Shown here: positions 1-10,362 of the stretch, one piece after another
Layout: each line of letters starts with the position of its first letter
Numbering within the stretch: the stretch's first letter is position 1
Source of the DNA: Anagrus nilaparvatae
Lineage: Eukaryota > Arthropoda > Insecta > Hymenoptera > Mymaridae
Assembly (NCBI GenBank): GCA_022575985.1
Contig: JAKSXM010000132.1
Coordinates: forward strand, 5,022,001 to 5,086,000
DNA: 64,000 bases
Direction: 5' to 3'
Notes under the pieces: model-generated
Seen by the model: only the letters and a program-made list of their open reading frames with translations
Told to the model about the DNA's origin: nothing
Databases searched by the model: none
Made by a program: the position numbers and the translations under genes

Positions 1-284
1 GGACAAGTCATGGTTCACTTTAGACTAGCTTGACCCAAGCAAGCGTTGCATAACAGCCCAGTTTACTACGAGTTTGATTTTTGTCGAATTTTTGTTTTTA
101 GAAAAAGAACGAAAATTAAAAAAAATATTTCAGAAGTTTTTAAATTTAAATAGTTACTTCATTAATTTTACCCGTTATATAGAACATTGAAAATGTTTTT
201 ATTATATGCTCAGAACAGTTTTTACTAAAATAAAACTTTTTTAAATACGTTTATATTTAATTTAATAACGAAAATTATTTGTAG
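1..284 (+). other. Last intron of P0 (3' part) with conserved palindromic block
   Basis: This is intron sequence upstream of the P0 BTB exon. It matches the last introns of P1-P4 and includes one arm (GCATAACA, near 48-56) of the conserved inverted motif described for the other copies. I see no gene here. Confidence 0.6.
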
Positions 285-820
285 GTCAAAATAAAGAATT
301 TTCTTGCTTATATGTAAATTTAAATAAACTTTACACGGATGGAAAACACACTGACCTGGTATTGCTAACAAGAGATAAGAAGATTCGTGTACACAAATGT
401 GTTTTAGCTGCTCACAGTGACATACTTTCCGAAATGCTTGAGAACGATGCTAAGTTTATTGATATGTCAAAAGATGATCCAGAAGCTGTTGAGTTGATGT
501 TGGAATTTATGTATAAAAATCAAGTTGACAATCTGGATAGAATTAGCATTCATTTGTTTAACATAGCTTGCGAATACAATATCAGGGAATTGATAGAAGT
601 TTTTGAGAAAAAATTACACGAAGAAGTAAACATTGAAAATGCATATGATATTTTTATTTTAGCAGCTAAAAGTAAGAACGAAAAATTAAAAAAAGAATTA
701 ATCAAGTTTATAATTTTAAATAGAAAAAAAGTCGTTAAAACGGATGGTTTTAGAAATATGCAAATTAAACATCCAGATCTGCTAGCAGAATTATTTTGTT
801 ATGAAGCAAATGATTTTTGA
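285..820 (+). CDS. Terminal BTB/BACK exon of paralog P0 (gene truncated by window edge)
   Basis: This is the last coding exon of a SPOP/TDPOZ-like gene whose other exons lie left of the window. The acceptor is the TTTGTAG ending at 284, entered in phase 1. The exon encodes 177 residues and stops at TGA 818-820. A BTB core (HTDLVLLTRDKKIRVHKCVL, then AAHSDILSEML) is followed by a BACK/3-box-like helical part (NIENAYDIFILAAKS, then KHPDLLAELF). In the family, BTB mediates dimerisation and usually Cul3 binding. The Met that begins MNLNKL in P2 and P3 is Val here (GTA), so that Met is not the start codon and the exon must be spliced to upstream exons. A poly(A)-signal variant AATACA lies at 852-857, followed by T-rich sequence. 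Confidence is high for the domain and good for the exon boundary. Confidence 0.88.
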
Positions 821-1197
821 TTGTTATAAGGATATGTGTAAATATTTAAGAAATACAATTTAGTTTGAAAAAAATTCTTTATTTGCTTTATTTTTTGTAA
901 TTAAACGTTTTTAAAATTTGATTTTAAAGAATTAAATTAATTTTTAAATATTTTTGAATAAGTTTCCTAACACAAGATGCCTATGTCAATTTAATTCTCG
1001 ACGATAATTAACTATTTGCTTTGTAAACAGCAAAAATGGATGATTATGCCATGGTTTGAGAAGAAAGGACGCGAGGTGTGTAACTGACGAGGTAAGGGGG
1101 TGGATTTTTATCACAATCAAAAACGAATAGGTATATTAAGCTATAATTGTCATTTAGTTATTTGAAAAAAGTACATTTAAAAGAAAATTTTCGGCAA

Positions 1198-1241
1198 TGT
1201 CCCTGCTCGAATTCTGTATAATACAGCTTTGAGCAGGGACA
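1198..1241. repeat. Perfect-arm hairpin TGTCCCTGCTC / GAGCAGGGACA
   Basis: Arms of 11 bases flank about 20 bases. Related single arms (TATGTCCCTACTCAAAGC) occur in the other spacers near 11170, 29480 and 41695-42010, so this is part of a spacer repeat. It is not a prokaryotic terminator. Confidence 0.45.
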
Positions 1242-1835
1242 TAGTCAGGAAGAGGGCTTTAGCCCCCCCCCCCCGAAATAATCAGCACAAACCTTTGTAT
1301 ATTTGTAAAATCCTCTGGGCGGATCATTTCCATTTATTTAAAATTTTTTGATGCGTTTAATATTGCTGATTCTTTGCCAAAACCTAAAAAAGGCGCGTGA
1401 AATTAAGTTAATAATAAAAAGTCCTTTTTCATCCCCTATTTTGACAAGCTAACAAAAATTTAGAAAAAAATTACTTTGACTCAAAATAATCTTAGTCTAA
1501 AGCCAAAAAGAGCATAGATTATGTTTTTTTTATAATTTTATTTTTCTAAATTTTGGCAAAATTAAAAAAAAAATAACCATTTGTTGGACTTTTCCATTTG
1601 TTGACCCGAAACATCTATAAGGCTCAAGTTCTTTTATATATTCATCTAAATAATTTATCTAATAATCGTGTCTAAAAATCAGCCTGATTGACTGTGAATA
1701 TTGCTTTTTATAAATAACCAAATAATGTTATTTATAAAAAAGGTTCAATAAATACATAATTTAATTTTTAAAAAGCGCGCTTAAATGTACAATATGTATA
1801 ATAAAATTTTATGCTTTTGCGCATTTGTTTTTCCA

Positions 1836-2173
1836 GTTTCAGCTGAGGAATAAAAATAAACATTCAACAGTTCAATACGTGTTTATATAATGTTGTGTGT
1901 TTAGTTGACACGAGTTTTAAGGATTTATTGTTTAAAAAACTTTAATAATAACAATAAAAATTAAAAATTATTGTAATACAGTTTTCGGTTGTAAGTTAGC
2001 TTGAATAAGTAACTAAAAAATATTCACAAATTTTATTCGTTACAAAACATCAACAAACAAATAGCTAAAATATCCTTGTATTTAAAAAATAAATATTAAA
2101 ATTAAGAAGTACAAAATTATTTTTAAATTATTCTGCAATCTTTGAAAAACAATTGATTAAATATTTTTTTAAA
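1836..2173 (+). promoter_or_regulatory. Conserved 5' flank of P1 exon 1 (putative promoter / 5' UTR)
   Basis: This block is conserved upstream of all four exon 1 copies. It has CAGCTG (1840-1845), an AT-rich run, TACGTG (CACGTG in P2-P4), TTTATATAA, then TTTAGTTGACACGAGTTTTA. It ends just before the ATG in AATTATTCTGCAATCTTTGAAA-type sequence. P1 alone has lost the CACGTG E-box. Promoter function is inferred only from conservation and position. Confidence 0.35.
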
Positions 2174-2552
2174 ATGTCTGAACAAGCAAATAAAAGTTTA
2201 ATTCGATTCTCATCATACAAATTGACTTCAAAACAAAAACTTGATATTGAGACAAGAAAAATAGCACGACCGCCAATGCAAAAGAAATACAAAATGGAAT
2301 GGGATGAAGAAAAATACACTGAGTTAATAACTTTAATGTTAAAAAAAGATTCGTTTAACATAGTAAACTTGAATACAAACATTGAAGAATGGATTGAATC
2401 TTTTACGCGAGACGAGTGTTGGTTGGAAGATACATATAATCAATTGGCAAATAATAATAGTGAAATGAAAAAATTTCTGAAAATTTTTAGCATACAGTAT
2501 TTAATAAACTTTATATCAAAATATAAAAAATGTATAAAAGCTGATATAGAAT
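2174..2552 (+). CDS. P1 exon 1
   Basis: It begins MSEQANKSLIRFSSYKLTSK and ends ...CIKADIE plus one base before GTAAGT at 2553. ATG 2174 is chosen because P3 and P4 have MS(E/K)(Q/K)TNKS at the same place and similarity falls off upstream. The exon is hydrophilic and helical, with a conserved block EEWIESFTRDECWLEDTYNQ. No known domain is recognised. It shares the best-conserved residues with exons 1 of P2-P4. Confidence 0.7.
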
Positions 2553-5500
2553 GTAAGTACAAAAGTACTCATATGTATGAATTGATACATGGTATCAAAA
2601 AGCACAAATTTACATAGATCAAAAACCTGCATATTTGTATACTGATTTTGGTACGCTCTTTTCATAAAATATTCCCAAGAGTCGCTGGTTCCAAAAATCC
2701 AAATCTCGAACCTTAAAAAGTATAAAAAACTCCTTAAAAATGAAAAAACTAGCCTCTTTTTAGTGGTATTTGTAAGTATCTTAATATTATTCTGAAAAAT
2801 GTTTATAATTTACCTGTTTTATGATGTTTTATGATGTTCAAAAAAATTTGAAAATATATTATTTTATATTGGATTTAAAAATTAAATAATTTTTCGAAAT
2901 TTTCCGGGTTTTCTTGTACCTGCCAAAAATATGGTATTAGCATAGCAATATTATATCTGGGTAAAATTGGTAAATGAGAATTGTAAAAAAGTATACATAT
3001 TATTTTTTTAGATGGAAATTGTTTAATTATTTTCTAAGTTTTTCCTTCTTACATTTTATTTTTTCTTGTTCGAGTAAATCTTCCAAATTTTTAATTAACG
3101 AATTTTCAAATAGTTTTATTAATGCAAAGAAAAAATTTAAATTATTTCCCGAAATTTCCGGACATAGTTTTCCTTTTTTAGCCAAATATCAGGTTCCAGA
3201 GAGCTAAAGTATCTCTGGGTTTCGATGCTAAATCGGTAAATTTGTAAAATATACCTATTTAATTTTTAGGTAAAAATCGTTCAATTATTGTCATGTTTTC
3301 CACTCCATTTTTTAATTTTCTTTTTAAATCAAACTTTCATGATTTTTTGCTTTTAAAAATTAAAAATAAAATTTTTTTATTTTTTAATGAGGAAATTTTC
3401 TAATTTTCCGAATTTTCCGGATATGGTTTTTCTTTTTTGGCGAGAAATCCTATATCTTTTATTAGGCCATCTTGGTACTGACTTTTTATTGAAAGATTCT
3501 TAAAATCTAGTTATATACGTTTCTGAAGTTTTTAAAAATAAAATAACATAATTTTCCGGATTTCTCTTTTAAATTCAAAAATTTTCACTTTTCTGATGAA
3601 AAATCTGATCTTACTTGGTAAATAAACTCCCTGAAACCTATTTTTAAATCATTATGTTAATTTAACATTTTTTTTTAAATTGATTGATAACCACTGTTTT
3701 CGCTGCTAGTCGCTTCTGACTTTCGCTGCTAACTTTACGTTCATCGCTCGTAATTACAACTGCATTTTCGGTCAAAGCCTACATTCTGTTCTTTATTAAA
3801 CAAAGAGCTATAATTTTAAATTGTAGTCAAGGCGCCAGCAATGTTAAATGCATCCAAAAATTTTTTCAGCACTAGAATGGATGCACCTCATTAAAACTTG
3901 TGTATTTTTAGTCGCTGAAACCGATTTTGAAGGTTTCATCCATTTTCGGATGGCCAGTTTTGAGTAATGGACGCTATACACTAAAAAATCGGCGAAAAAT
4001 TAGCAAGATTGGTAATATCTTGAAAACAATAGCTAATTGAGCCTATTTTGGGTACCCCAATAAGGTTTTCGGGGTCGCTGATCACGATTTTGAAGACATA
4101 TTTATAAAAAACAAAATGGCGGACTCAAAATGGCGTGTTTCTAACCTCAGAAACGACGATTTATGCTGTTTTAAGCATATTTACGTTGTCTAATAAATTT
4201 TTCGGACCAGTTATAAAGATTCTGAGGTCATATTTTTAATTTTCAAAATAGCGGGCTAAAAATGACGGATTCCTAACCTCAAAATCGACAATAAATGCTA
4301 TTTTAAGCATTTAAACGTGTTGCATTTTAAGTTTTTGGGCGATCACGATTCAGAGGTCAGATTTTTAATTCTCAAAATAGCGGGCTAAAAATGGCGGATT
4401 CCTAAACCCAAAATCGACAATAAGAACTATTTTAAGCATTTAAACCTCAGAATCGTGATCACCGACCCCAAAAACTTTAAATGCAACACGTTTAAATGCT
4501 TAAAATAGCATTTATTGTCGATTTTGAGGTTAGAAAACCATCATTTTTAGCCTGCTATTTTGAAAATTAAAAATATCACCTCAGAATCTTTATAACTGGT
4601 CCGAAAAACTTATTAGACAACGTAAATATGCTTAAAACAGCATAAATCGCCGTTTCTGAGGTTAGAAACACGCCATTTTGAGTCCGCCATTTTGTTTTTT
4701 ATAAATATGTCTTCAAAATCGTGATCAGCGACCCCGAAAACCTTATTGGGATACCCAAAATAGGCTAAATTAGCTATTGTTTTCAAGATATTACCAATCT
4801 TGCTAATTTTTCGCCGATTTTTTAGTATATAGCGTCCATTACTCAAAACTGGCCATCCGAAAATGGATGAAACCTTCAAAATCGGTTTCAGCGACCAAAA
4901 ACACATAAGTTTTAATGAGGTGCATCCATTCTAGTGCTGAAAAAATTTTTGGATGCATTTAACATTGCTGGCGCCTTGACTATTGTGTTTAAAATAATAT
5001 TTTTTAATTTTAGATGTAAAAGAAATAATGGATAGAAACAATCGAATTTTAAATGATGAAAACCTCATTGATTACGCTTCATCTATTAAAATTGCAGCAT
5101 TTGAAGCACCCTCAAGTCATATAAACAGAATATGGTTATTAAAAGTTGCAAAAATCATTCTAGATAGATACTCAAAACTAGCTCAGGATTTCATATCCGA
5201 AGAACGAAATATAGATGGAAAGATTTTTTCAAATATTCATAATGAATTATATAAAACTGCTTATGTGTCAAGAACAAAATCTAAATATAATAAATTTTTA
5301 AAAAGTTCAAAAAATAATTATTATCATCTACGGAAATTCAAAAATTTAATGCTCGTTACTAAAAGATTTTCAAAGGATATACAATTAAGTGACTTCAATG
5401 AACCAGAGTTTGACATAGAAGGTAACATTATTTAATTTTACATGGCAGAGCTGCTTTTGTTGAATATTCAAACAATTGTTAAAATAAAAATGATGCAATT

Positions 5501-8500
5501 ATAATACAGGGTAAAAAAATAATCAGTGCATCCATCATACGTTACTTAATTGTAACTTTATAATTTTATAATTAATCATTTTTTTTATGTATTAACTACT
5601 TTATTTGGTTCTGTAGCTATCGAATGACTAATTAAAAAGATTACTTAGTTTATTTAAATCAATAATTTTTTAAATTTAAACTACTTATGTAATTAAAACC
5701 CAATGCTTTGTTAATTAATTACTCTTAGAATATGGCATTTATTTAAATGTAGTTCTAAAATATTGCAAAAAATATCCTAACAAGGGTAGTTTTTGCTGAG
5801 TTATGGGTTCTCTTATTGGATGCTTTTAGAAATTAATCTATAGTTTGGAAGTCATAAAATTTTGTAATAATAATTATTAAAATGAAATATTTTTTAATAC
5901 AGATTTTGAATTCCGACATTTTGAAGCTGTGGCGAAACCCATAGCCGAAAAAAAACGTCAGAAAAAAAATTTTAAAAAAAGTCAAAAAGCCGAGAAACAA
6001 AGATTAATAAAAAGTCAAGAAAAATTAGATACAAGTCAAGACAAAATTTATACAAGTAAAGACCAAAAAATAAGTCTCTAATACTTTTAATCCTTAATAA
6101 ATCGATGAAATTTTCTAACGGGTATTAATACAGTTTTTGGGTAGATTAATACGAACATGATCGCATTTATACCGAAACTCGTTCGATTGTCCGCATTCGA
6201 ATTTATAGGTCTTGTTTTTTATATTTTTTTATTTTTTTCATTATTTACTTATATGTTTTTGGAACGCTGAATACGAATGTAAAATGCTTTTTTACCTGAA
6301 ATAACTCAGTTACCCACATTAAAAAATGTTAAGTATCTTTTGCAGTTTTTGAGAGTTTACTTCAGTGAGTAACTAAAAATGAATGTAATTTTCGTATTTA
6401 AAGATCCAAAAAACGCATATAACCAGTAGAAAATTTGATCGACCTGTAAGGGTAAAAAATATGCTTATAGTTTTTGAAAAATACCATACTCTTTTTCAAA
6501 ATCATACCATAAAAAAATATTTTAATTTTTTATACTTATTTTATTTATTTTTTAGATTTTTTAAACTCAATTAATAAAAAAAGCAATGAAAATAAGACTA
6601 AGATTGCAGAAAAAGAAGCTCATGTAGAAATAGATAAGTTGACACGTAAGTAATTCATTTTGTAAATCAATGAGGATATTTTGCAATTTATTAGTATGCA
6701 ATACTAAGTTTTAATTTTAATTTAAAATAGATAAGTAAAAAATTATTTTAATTTGTTTTTATTATGAGTAATCTAAGTAGAATCTAAACGTTAATATTTT
6801 TTAAATAATAGTACATTTTTAACCAAGGGAGCGAAAAAAAAAGAATGTCCTAGATTGCATGGTAAACTGCGATCTGGGGTATTCTGCTTTTGCTCCCAAG
6901 GATAAAACGCAATTTTTCTTCATAAGTGGGGAAAAAGCGCGTTTTTTTCGTTCTAAATAAGAAATATCTATTTGCTTTGCAAAGGGGGAAAGATAATTAT
7001 ATCTAACGAGTTGACGGGATTGGACGAGAGGTAAACTGACGAGGGTGCACGAGCCGAAGGCGAGAGTCTTCCGAGTCAGTTATCCGAGCGTCCTTTCTCG
7101 TCAACAAGTTATATAATTCTGTTTTTTATTTTTAGATGTAAATAGGTGCACTTGATGCAAAAATAAAAAATAATAAGATCATAATTACATAAATATTCAA
7201 TAATTTACATATAATAAAAAAATATTCACAGCATATGATTATCAAAATTCGATTTTAATGTATATGCAACACGGTGCGATGGCCTGGAAGCGTTTTATTA
7301 TGCGATCAAAATGATAAAAAAAACTGTATGTTGGGGTCTTTTCTACACTAAAAAGTGTTTACGAATTTTCTATCCGGACCTTCTATCCAGCTACTTTAAG
7401 CGTTTGCTGTCAATAGGTCTGTTCTTTTTATCCCAAAAAAGTAGAACTGGAGTTAAACAGAGAAAATAAATGCGCGCTCATTTTAAACATTTTGTAGGTT
7501 AGATTGTATTTTTTAAAAATTTTTATTAATTTTTTTTATTTTAAATAATAGATTATTTACTGCTATCGATAAAAAGCTAAATTAAACATGTTTTAACATT
7601 TAATTTTTAGTAAAAAAATTTTATCCCAAAAAAACGTTTTCCTTTTTGAATTACCGCCATGAAAAAGAACGCGCGTTCTTTTTAGTTTTACCCCAGTTTT
7701 GCTCCAGGTTAACTTTTTTGGGGAAAAAAGAACAGACCTAATATTTTCATAATTTGAATAATGATAATTTGAATTTTTTTATAAGACTGGTTTTTTTTTT
7801 CGAAGTATCCGGGATTCCTAATGCGCCTGCAGAACTCGAAAATATAAGTAAAAAAAATAAGTTTCTCGTTAGATTTAGACTAAAACATCGATTTTTGAAC
7901 CCACGATAGCTCTCGAAAGTTTTTTTTTGGTCCCCTCAAAATTGGGATTTTCTTAAAACTTTCAGTTTTTCTAGTGGATTTAAATACTGTTTTAGATTAT
8001 GTTCAAATTGATATCCTGTAGTATTTTTTCCCCAGGAATCCGATGAAGCCATTTATTTTGCTTTTGATCACGTTTTATAGGATGAAAATCGATTTTCGTT
8101 ACTTTTTAGGGTCTGAAATTCAAGGGGAACAATTTTAAAAGTTGTGTAGTTTTCTGAATAAACTTTTTTGTATAATATTTACCAGAGGGACTTGTCTATT
8201 TTTTCCCCAGAAATCCGATGAAACCATTTATTTTAGCTTTTGACCACGTTGTATAGCAGAAAAATTGATTTTGTTTGTATTTAGGGTCTTAATTTTAAGG
8301 AAATCTATTAAAAAAGGTTTGCAGTTTTCAAAATAAGTATTTCTGAATATTATTTACAAAAGGGTCTTGTATATTTTTTCCTCAGTAATTCGATCAAACT
8401 ATTTATTTTAGCATTTGAACATGTTTTATATGAGAAAAATCAATTTTTTTCGTGTTTCAGGGTCCCAATTTTAAGGAAAACAATCACAAAAGTTTATTGG

Positions 8501-10255
8501 CTTACAAAATAAAATTTTCTAAATATTATTTACTAAAGGGACTTATGTATTTTTTCCCCAGGAATTCAATGAAACCGTTTATTTTCGCTTTTGACCACCT
8601 CTTGTATGAGAAAAATCGATTTTTGTCGTGTTTCAGGATCCCAATTTTAAGGAAATCCATTATAAATGGTTATTAGTTTTCAAAATACGTTTTTATGAAT
8701 ATTATTTACAAGAGGATCTTGTATATTTTTTCCCCAGAAATTCGACCAGGTCTTATATGAGAAAAATCGAATTTTGTCGTTTTTCAGGGTCATAATTTTA
8801 AGGAAATCCATTTTTCGGTTATTTTTCAAAGTTGTTTTGACATATTTTATAAGAAACATTTCTAATTGTCCTAAAAATGATAAATAATATATGTTTTGGA
8901 GGTTGTTGAATAAGAATATTTAGGTCCTGGTCTCAAAATTAACATATTAACCATCATTAGAATGTATCTTACGCAATAAGTCAAATGGACAAAAGATACA
9001 GTTTTTCGGTAGTAGGGCTAATTTTTCGAGGTCAGTACCTAAAAATTTAGAATCAGCGACTCCAGAAACCTTAGCCCAGTCATTTTTATGCGAATTAGAT
9101 GAACATATTATGCAATATATATAGAAAGAACGCATAAATCCGGCCGATAGATGCCCATAAATAGCATTCAGAGATAGTTTTCGGGGTTGGGACCCAAATA
9201 TTCTTATTCAAAATAACCTTCAAAATTGACCGAAAAATACAGTTTTTTGGTATTAGGACTATTTTTAGGGATCGGGACCTAAAAATTTGAAATCAGCGTA
9301 TCGAAAAACTTGCCTATCATATATGAGTAGCCTTGCATAAATTAAACTTAGAAAAAAAGTACATACGTCTAATCTATATACGGCTTCTCGACTATTTTAT
9401 TATAAAATAAATATGTCTAAAAATTAGCCGAGACCCGGACAATTAAAACAAGCATGTTATGCGGCGCTTCCTAGGACAAGTCAGTGTCCACTTAAGACCA
9501 GCTTGGCCCAAAGAAGCGTTGCATAACAGCCCGGAGATTGATTTTTGTCGAATTTTCATTCATAAAAAAAATGTTTCTGAAGTTTTTACTAAGTTAGTAC
9601 TTAATTAATTTTAACCCTTATCGAAAATATTTTAATTTTACGCTAATGACAGTTTTTACTAAAATAAAACTTTATTAATGTACGTTTATGTTTCATTTAA
9701 TGATGAAAATTATTTTCAGGTCAAAATAAAGGCTTTTGTTGCTTATGTGTGAATTTAAATAAACTTTACACGGATGGAAAACACACTGACATGGTATTGC
9801 TAACAAGAGATAAGAAGATTCGCGTACACAAATGTGTTTTAGCTGCTCACAGTGACATACTTTCCGATATGCTTGAAAACGATGCTAAGTTTATTGATAT
9901 GTCAAAAGAAGAACCAGAAGCTGTTGAATCGATGTTGGAATTCATGTATAAAAATGAAGTTGGCAATCTCGATAGAATAAGCATTCATTTGTTTAACATA
10001 GCTTGCGAATACAATATCAGGGAATTGATAGAAATTTGTAAAAAAAAAATACACCAAGAAGTTAACATTGAAAATGCATCTGATATTTTTATTTTAGCAG
10101 CTAAAAGTAAAAACGAAAAATTAAAAAAAGAAGTAATCAAGTTTATAATTTTAAATAAAAAAAAAGTCGTTAAAACGGATGGTTTTAGAAATATACAAAT
10201 TAAACATCCAGATCTGCTAGCAGAATTATTTTGTTACGAAGCAAATGATTTTTGA
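2174..10255 (+). CDS. P1: SPOP-like BTB/BACK gene, 5 exons (exons 5-7 lost)
   Basis: The predicted coding join is 2174-2552, 5014-5421, 5903-6055, 6556-6645 and 9720-10255, giving 1566 nt and about 521 residues. All introns are phase 1 and GT..AG. The N-terminal exons 1-2 (about 260 residues) match no family I recognise. Exons 3-4 are Lys/Glu/Gln-rich linker. The last exon is BTB+BACK of the SPOP/TDPOZ type. A MATH domain, expected ahead of BTB in SPOP, is absent. Compared with P2 and P3, exons 5, 6 and 7 are missing: sequence 6960-9375 (MITE, 176-bp tandem repeats, inverted repeats) lies where they should be. The frame is kept because those exons are symmetric. The likely role is a Cul3-adaptor-like or oligomerising BTB protein; this is inference. 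Confidence 0.7.
2553..3824. other. P1 intron 1, 5' part
   Basis: This is AT-rich intron sequence with loose repeats of a short block (AATTTTCCG, GGTAAA, TTTTTTAG) at about 2880, 3130, 3400 and 3550. No ORF of interest is present. It ends with a block (ACATTCTGTTCTTTATTAAA, near 3781) that is shared with the end of intron 1 in P2-P4. Confidence 0.5.
3825..4981. mobile_element. Foldback / long-TIR DNA element, TSD ATTGT
   Basis: The two halves are near-perfect inverted copies meeting near 4400. The ends are AGTCAAGGCGCC and GGCGCCTTGACT. The 5-bp direct repeat ATTGT flanks it (3820-3824 and 4982-4986), and P2 (near 15950) retains the empty site AAATTGTGTTTAAAAT. There is no transposase, so it is non-autonomous. 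ORFs inside the arms are incidental. Confidence 0.85.
5014..5421 (+). CDS. P1 exon 2
   Basis: The acceptor is TTTTTAATTTTAG (to 5013), the donor is GGTAAC (GT at 5422), and the exon is 136 codons, phase 1 to 1. It encodes a conserved globular-looking segment: NRILNDENLIDYASSIKIAA, then FEAPSSHINRIWLLKVAKII, ending LSDFNEPEFDIE. No family is recognised. The internal Met (MDRNN) is not the start, because P2 has Val-Tyr-Lys at that place while the exon remains open from the acceptor. An alternative start there cannot be ruled out for P1, P3 and P4. Confidence 0.72.
5422..5902. other. P1 intron 2
   Basis: This intron is short and AT-rich with no inserted element. It ends in the conserved acceptor TTTTTAATACAG. 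It is far smaller than intron 2 of P2, which carries a satellite foldback and other repeats. Confidence 0.5.
5903..6055 (+). CDS. P1 exon 3 (expanded)
   Basis: It has 51 codons against 33 in P2 and P3 and 39 in P4, phase 1 to 1. It starts DFEFRHFEAV and continues with a Lys/Gln/Ser-rich stretch (KSQKAEKQRLIKSQEK) ending LDTSQDKIYT. The extra length lies in the KSQ-type repeated charged segment. The donor is ACAA|GTAAAG, where the other copies have ACAG|GTAAAG. It is probably a coiled or disordered linker. Confidence 0.65.
6556..6645 (+). CDS. P1 exon 4
   Basis: This is a 30-codon phase 1 to 1 exon (DFLNSINKKSNENKTKIAEK, then EAHVEIDKLT) between TTTTTTAG and GTAAGT. Close copies occur at 34923-35009 (P3) and 59317-59406 (P4). 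It is absent in P2. It is a charged linker. Confidence 0.65.
6646..7415. other. P1 intron 4, 5' part
   Basis: The region 6646-6960 aligns with intron 4 of P2-P4, including an inverted block with CCAAGGGAGC and GCTCCCAAGG (6824-6902). From about 6960 it diverges into P1-only sequence with a CpG-richer stretch (7010-7110) containing inverted GACGAGAGG / CCTTTCTCGTC motifs. No gene is present. Confidence 0.45.
7416..7738. mobile_element. Mariner-like MITE, TA target duplication
   Basis: The terminal inverted repeats are GGTCTGTTCTTTTT and AAAAAGAACAGACC, flanked by TA at 7414-7415 and 7739-7740. The subterminal parts (CCCAAAAAAGTAGAACTGG and the facing copy) also pair. The length is 323 bp with no ORF. 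A TA duplication fits Tc1/mariner-type mobilisation; the superfamily is inferred. Confidence 0.7.
7990..8860. repeat. Tandem repeat, about 176-bp unit, about 5 copies
   Basis: Unit landmarks (CCCCAGGAATCCGATGAA and variants) recur near 8031, 8207, 8380, 8557 and 8733. Each is followed by TTTATTTTnGCTTTTGA and TGAGAAAAATCGATTTT. Units are diverged. An apparent ORF at 8452-8676 is a by-product. The array lies where exons 5-7 are found in P2 and P3. Confidence 0.75.
8895..9240. repeat. Inverted repeat (diverged foldback)
   Basis: GAATAAGAATATTTAGGTCC near 8908 faces ACCCAAATATTCTTATTC near 9200. Internal copies of ACAGTTTTTCGGTA occur at about 8998 and 9240. The ends are worn and no clear target duplication is visible. 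Confidence 0.45.
9455..9528. repeat. Conserved last-intron inverted motif, P1 copy
   Basis: TGTTATGC (9455-9462) faces GCATAACA (9521-9528), with CCTAGGACAAGTC and GACCAGCTTGGCCCAA between. The same block precedes the BTB exon in P2 (22049-22131), P3 (38644-38700, one arm mutated to GTATAACA) and P4 (62266-62339), and partly in P0 (1-60). Confidence 0.6.
9720..10255 (+). CDS. P1 exon 8: BTB/BACK
   Basis: The acceptor is TTTTCAG to 9719, and the exon encodes 177 residues ending ...FCYEANDF and TGA. The BTB core is KKIRVHKCVLAAHSDILSDM and the BACK-like helices run from NIENASDIFILAAKS to HPDLLAELF. The residue before NLNKLYTDGKHTD is Val (GTG), as in P0, so translation cannot start there. The 3' end carries a canonical AATAAA at 10285-10290, whereas the sister genes have AATACA. 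Confidence 0.88.
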
Positions 10256-10284
10256 TTGTTACGCATTTGTGCAAATATTTAAGA

Positions 10285-10290
10285 AATAAA
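10285..10290 (+). promoter_or_regulatory. Candidate poly(A) signal AATAAA of P1
   Basis: It lies about 30 nt after the stop and is followed by T-rich TTCTTTATTTGCTTTATTT. The equivalent hexamer is AATACA in P0 (852), P2 (22929) and P3 (41320). Confidence 0.45.
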
Positions 10291-10362
10291 ATTTAGTTTG
10301 AAAAAAATTCTTTATTTGCTTTATTTATTGTAATTTTTAAAAGTTTTTAAAACTCGATTTAA

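Larger units (their letters stand above)
821..2173. other. Intergenic spacer P0-P1
   Basis: No gene is seen. The spacer holds the P0 3' end (AATACA at 852-857), an uninterrupted TTTTAAAGAATTAAA site near 925 (the empty version of the TTAA site hit in P1 and P2), and a block conserved in every spacer near 970-1100 (ATGGATGATTATGCCATGG core). It also has a 44-bp palindrome at 1198-1241 (TGTCCCTGCTC / GAGCAGGGACA) and a C tract near 1262-1274. Confidence 0.6.

Noticed and set aside
2128..2382. Minus-strand ORF opposite P1 exon 1, and a similar one at 11942-12190
   Set aside because: Antisense shadows of the conserved coding exon 1; the plus-strand frame has the conserved splice sites.
8452..8676. 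ORF across the 176-bp tandem repeats, and ORFs 4613-4906 and 8947-9135
   Set aside because: Inside tandem or inverted repeats with no conservation as protein.
9749..10255. BTB exon as a single-exon gene starting MNLNKL
   Set aside because: P0 and P1 have Val at that position and the homology continues upstream to a shared AG acceptor, so the exon is internal.
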